A stretch of 39,766 nt of DNA. Origin: Bacteroidota bacterium (GTDB taxonomy: Bacteria > Bacteroidota > Bacteroidia > Chitinophagales > Chitinophagaceae). Shown here in pieces: positions 37,375-39,766 of this stretch. Position numbers and translations under genes: made by a program. Within the stretch, counting starts at the first letter, position 1; the number at the start of each line of letters is the position of its first letter. The notes below the pieces were generated by a model, which did no database searches, was not told the origin of the DNA, and saw only the letters and a program-made list of their open reading frames with translations. Location of the stretch: contig JAFEAB010000004.1 in NCBI GenBank assembly GCA_018266615.1, positions 1 to 39,766 of the forward strand, in the 5' to 3' direction.

Positions 37375-39766
37375 CTTTGAAAGACAATTTAACATCGGAA
37401 CCATTACCCAGCTTTAACAGGTAATTTCCATGTGCCAACATTTGTTTAAGCTGCAGGCTGTAAACAGACGACCCGCCTGAATGGTTCAGACTTTGGCTAT
37501 GAACTACCTGGCCGGCCTCATTCAACATTTGCAACATATACTTACCTGCAGGCTGGTTTTGCAAATCCACATACAACACCCCGTCATCTTTTACCGGGTT
37601 CGGATAAACGGAAATCTGACCGCCTTTCTTATCCCTGCTCACTTTTACAATTTCGCTGTATTTCACATCTCCTCCCACGCCCACAGCTCGTATGCGGTAG
37701 AAATTATCTCCTGCCAATGGATGGGTATCCAACCAATGATAGGTGGTGGCACCGGTAGCCGGTTCTACATGTACTTTCCCAAAATTGCTTCCATTCCCAG
37801 AACGTTCCACTTCGTAATGCTGAATCTGTTCTTCGTTGGCCACATCCCAACTTACCTGGATATCCCTGTCTCTCCATCCCGCTCTAACATCAATAAAAGT
37901 TACCGGAACCGGGGTAGACCTCCGGAATACCAGGTAAAAACGATCTGTTGCATACGATGCCGGATCGTTCAACACATTAAAGTTAACATGGGTGGTATCT
38001 ATCATGCTTACTATGGTGGACGTTTTAAGGTAAGTATCAATAAGGTAACCAGTAAAGGTTGGATCCATGTTTTCGGGTATGAATGCGAAACTGTAGCCGG
38101 TAGCCCTTAACCGGGAAAGGTTAAAATAAATGGTATCGGTTTCACTCAGGGAAGCATGGCTTTCTACTGAAAGTACCTTATTTCCTACCCTGATGCCCAG
38201 GTTTTCTCCAGAATTCTCCATTTTTCCAGCATCCAAATTATCAATGCCATTGCTGAATGTAGCATCAAACTGAACCAAATTACCATCAAACAAATGCATT
38301 TGATTCTCCACCATTGAATAAAGGTTAGTCCTTAATAGGGCGGCGTGCGAATTTGCCTGGCGGGTTACAAGGTAGCTTCCATCCACCTTCGCCGGTTCAT
38401 TAAATGTTATAGAACCAGCAGGGCCAGATGAGGCCACAAAGAAGGCCTGACCCGATTCTATAAAGTTATTCGCATTGTAACTCGCTCCGGATGGCGTGGG
38501 CGTATAAGGAGCGCCAGGGCCAAAAGTTACATAGGCACCGAGGGTTCCAATTTGTGGGTCCCACATATAATATACATCCTGAAGGTTCGTACGGGTGGTC
38601 TTTGAAAAATCGACCGCAGAAGCATAGGGGTTTCCAATGCCCTGGAATTTACCTGCCGGTACTGCCGGAGCTCCTGCAAAGGTTCCAAGCACCAGGGCCC
38701 CTTTTTCGCGAAGCGTGGTGGTGGTTGCAGGCTGTCCGAAAGTATTTACCGTACGGTCGCCACGGATTAGCGTCATATACCCAATTCCCGGAAGGAATTT
38801 ACCCGGGCTAACCAAGGGAACATTCACAGTTGTAGGCACTGCAGCCCAGGTATTATTGGAGGCCACATAGGTCTTAAGGGACGGTCCTACTCCAGCATTC
38901 TGGTCGTACCCATAAGCCACCGCGTTTACATTATTATTGGTAAGGTGAATTCCATATCCCGCAGGGGTTGATTGGGCAACCGAATTGGCGGGCATATTTT
39001 CCTGCCATGATTCTTTGATGGTTTGCAGGTTATGCTGGGTAGGCATGGCCAAATATCTCCAGGCACGCTTGGCCGGGATAAACCTTTCCACCGTTACATC
39101 GCCTGTAATCGTATTACCCGAATTGGCTCCATTATTGGTGATGTCGCCCACACTGGCAGTACCGGTAGCGAGTGAACGAAGCGTAAGGAACCCGGCTGTA
39201 GCCAGGGTGCGGTTGCTCCCTGCAAACGATAACTTACCGTAAAGTTTAAGCGAACCGGCAAGGGTTACGGATGCATTATTAATGATCAGGTTCTTCAGAT
39301 CGTTATTTTGAAAAGCAGTGGCCGGAATGGTTTGGGCGGCAGTTCCCGCCATTTCTATCGTACCATCCAGGGCATTGAAAGTACCCGCATTGCTGATGGC
39401 ACCATAAATTCCGAGTTTGCCAATGCCATTAATGGTTACCGATCCACCAGCATTAATGGTTATGTTTTTTGTAACCGGCTGGTTGGTTGTGATAATCGGA
39501 TAAAAAGGCTTGCCGGTTGGGATGGTAACATTGGTATTGCTGGTAGGTACGGCACCACACCAGTTCAACGGGTCCATCCAGTTGCTGTTTACCCCGGCCC
39601 ATACTCCCAATCCCGCTCCGGTACCATTGAACTCATCGGCACCAATATCGGTAATGAATGGCGTAACAATGCTCCGGGCATCGCCATCGAAATCATCCGG
39701 AATAAGGATACCGGTATTATCGCCCTGCCCATCAAAACTACAGTTATTCGCAAACGTTAGGTGCAG
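37364..39766 (-). CDS. Large T9SS-secreted surface protein, 5' part missing (right edge)
   Basis: The frame is open from the right edge to the stop at 37364 (800 codons), so the start and signal peptide are outside. The first visible part ends in VTPFITDIGADEFNG, like the tail of choice-of-anchor Q/beta-helix adhesin domains. Next is a Gly/Asn/Thr-rich repeat-like region (GVWAGVNSNW, ITINAGGSVTING, LIINNASVTLAG), then RFIPAKRAWRYLAMPTQHN. A fibronectin-type or similar beta domain around RDIQVSWDVANEEQIQHYEVERSG follows. The last about 75 residues are a T9SS type A sorting domain (ISVYPNPVKDDGVLYVDL, GKYMLQMLNEAGQ, GNYLLKL). It is exported by the type IX system. Its role is unknown. Confidence 0.85.
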   Translation of the reverse strand: MHLTFANNCSFDGQGDNTGILIPDDFDGDARSIVTPFITDIGADEFNGTGAGLGVWAGVNSNWMDPLNWCGAVPTSNTNVTIPTGKPFYPIITTNQPVTKNITINAGGSVTINGIGKLGIYGAISNAGTFNALDGTIEMAGTAAQTIPATAFQNNDLKNLIINNASVTLAGSLKLYGKLSFAGSNRTLATAGFLTLRSLATGTASVGDITNNGANSGNTITGDVTVERFIPAKRAWRYLAMPTQHNLQTIKESWQENMPANSVAQSTPAGYGIHLTNNNVNAVAYGYDQNAGVGPSLKTYVASNNTWAAVPTTVNVPLVSPGKFLPGIGYMTLIRGDRTVNTFGQPATTTTLREKGALVLGTFAGAPAVPAGKFQGIGNPYASAVDFSKTTRTNLQDVYYMWDPQIGTLGAYVTFGPGAPYTPTPSGASYNANNFIESGQAFFVASSGPAGSITFNEPAKVDGSYLVTRQANSHAALLRTNLYSMVENQMHLFDGNLVQFDATFSNGIDNLDAGKMENSGENLGIRVGNKVLSVESHASLSETDTIYFNLSRLRATGYSFAFIPENMDPTFTGYLIDTYLKTSTIVSMIDTTHVNFNVLNDPASYATDRFYLVFRRSTPVPVTFIDVRAGWRDRDIQVSWDVANEEQIQHYEVERSGNGSNFGKVHVEPATGATTYHWLDTHPLAGDNFYRIRAVGVGGDVKYSEIVKVSRDKKGGQISVYPNPVKDDGVLYVDLQNQPAGKYMLQMLNEAGQVVHSQSLNHSGGSSVYSLQLKQMLAHGNYLLKLGNGSDVKLSFKVVF

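Noticed and set aside
1..39766. tRNA or rRNA genes, integrase or attachment sites
   Set aside because: No cloverleaf-like or rRNA-like stretch and no integrase motif were noticed on either strand; this was by eye only.

Overview
The window looks like a chromosomal piece of a Bacteroidota bacterium, most probably from the Chitinophagaceae/Sphingobacteriia side. The clues are the Bacteroidota -7 promoter box TAATTTTG in front of several genes, a protein with a type IX secretion (T9SS) C-terminal signal, a UpxY/NusG-like antiterminator, a bacterial GH3-family protein, and very little use of Shine-Dalgarno sites. The family placement is inference.

Layout. Positions 1-2603 are background genes: a GH3-family adenylating enzyme cut by the left edge, a DUF4258 protein, and mtaB (tRNA methylthiotransferase) on the + strand. 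From about 36754 down to 2627, nearly everything lies on the minus strand as one very compact exopolysaccharide locus of about 34 kb. It begins with the export and control genes: Wza-like outer-membrane lipoprotein, Wzc-like tyrosine autokinase, and UpxY-like antiterminator. Then come an asparagine-synthase-like amidotransferase, the Wzm/Wzt ABC exporter, a kinase-like/methyltransferase fusion, and an aminotransferase plus formyltransferase pair for an N-formylated amino sugar. A long run of 14 intact glycosyltransferases (10 of GT4 type, 4 of GT2 type) follows, mixed with two acyltransferases, an FkbM and a second methyltransferase, an SGNH hydrolase and a Wzy-like membrane protein. An exosortase-family membrane protein sits near the distal end, and a PHP-type tyrosine phosphatase that could reverse Wzc phosphorylation closes the locus. 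No initiating phosphoglycosyltransferase and no Wzx flippase are visible.

Upstream of the locus, and separated from it by a good intrinsic terminator (37047-37084), is a 76-residue secreted mini-protein (37106-37336). It has a signal peptide, a tiny Cys/Asp/Pro-rich middle, and a PIDGG-hydrophobic-basic tail that reads as an exosortase sorting signal. It has its own promoter, TTG-N19-TAATTTTG. Before it lies the 3' part of a large T9SS surface protein cut by the right edge. The exosortase, the Wzy-like protein and the mini-protein together suggest a sorting system coupled to polysaccharide production. This is the most interesting biology in the window.

A second region of interest is 11270-12275. 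A REP-associated (RAYT, HUH) transposase, flanked on both sides by GGTTCGTG palindromes, sits exactly between the C-terminal remnant of one glycosyltransferase and the N-terminal remnant of another. Both remnants match intact genes next door. The arrangement is best explained as an old tandem duplication of a glycosyltransferase pair whose middle was lost to, or replaced by, the RAYT/REP module. Many genes in the locus begin with TTG, often in a TTGA stop/start overlap, and two glycosyltransferases have no ATG, GTG or TTG before their conserved N-terminus (apparent ATT and CTG starts).
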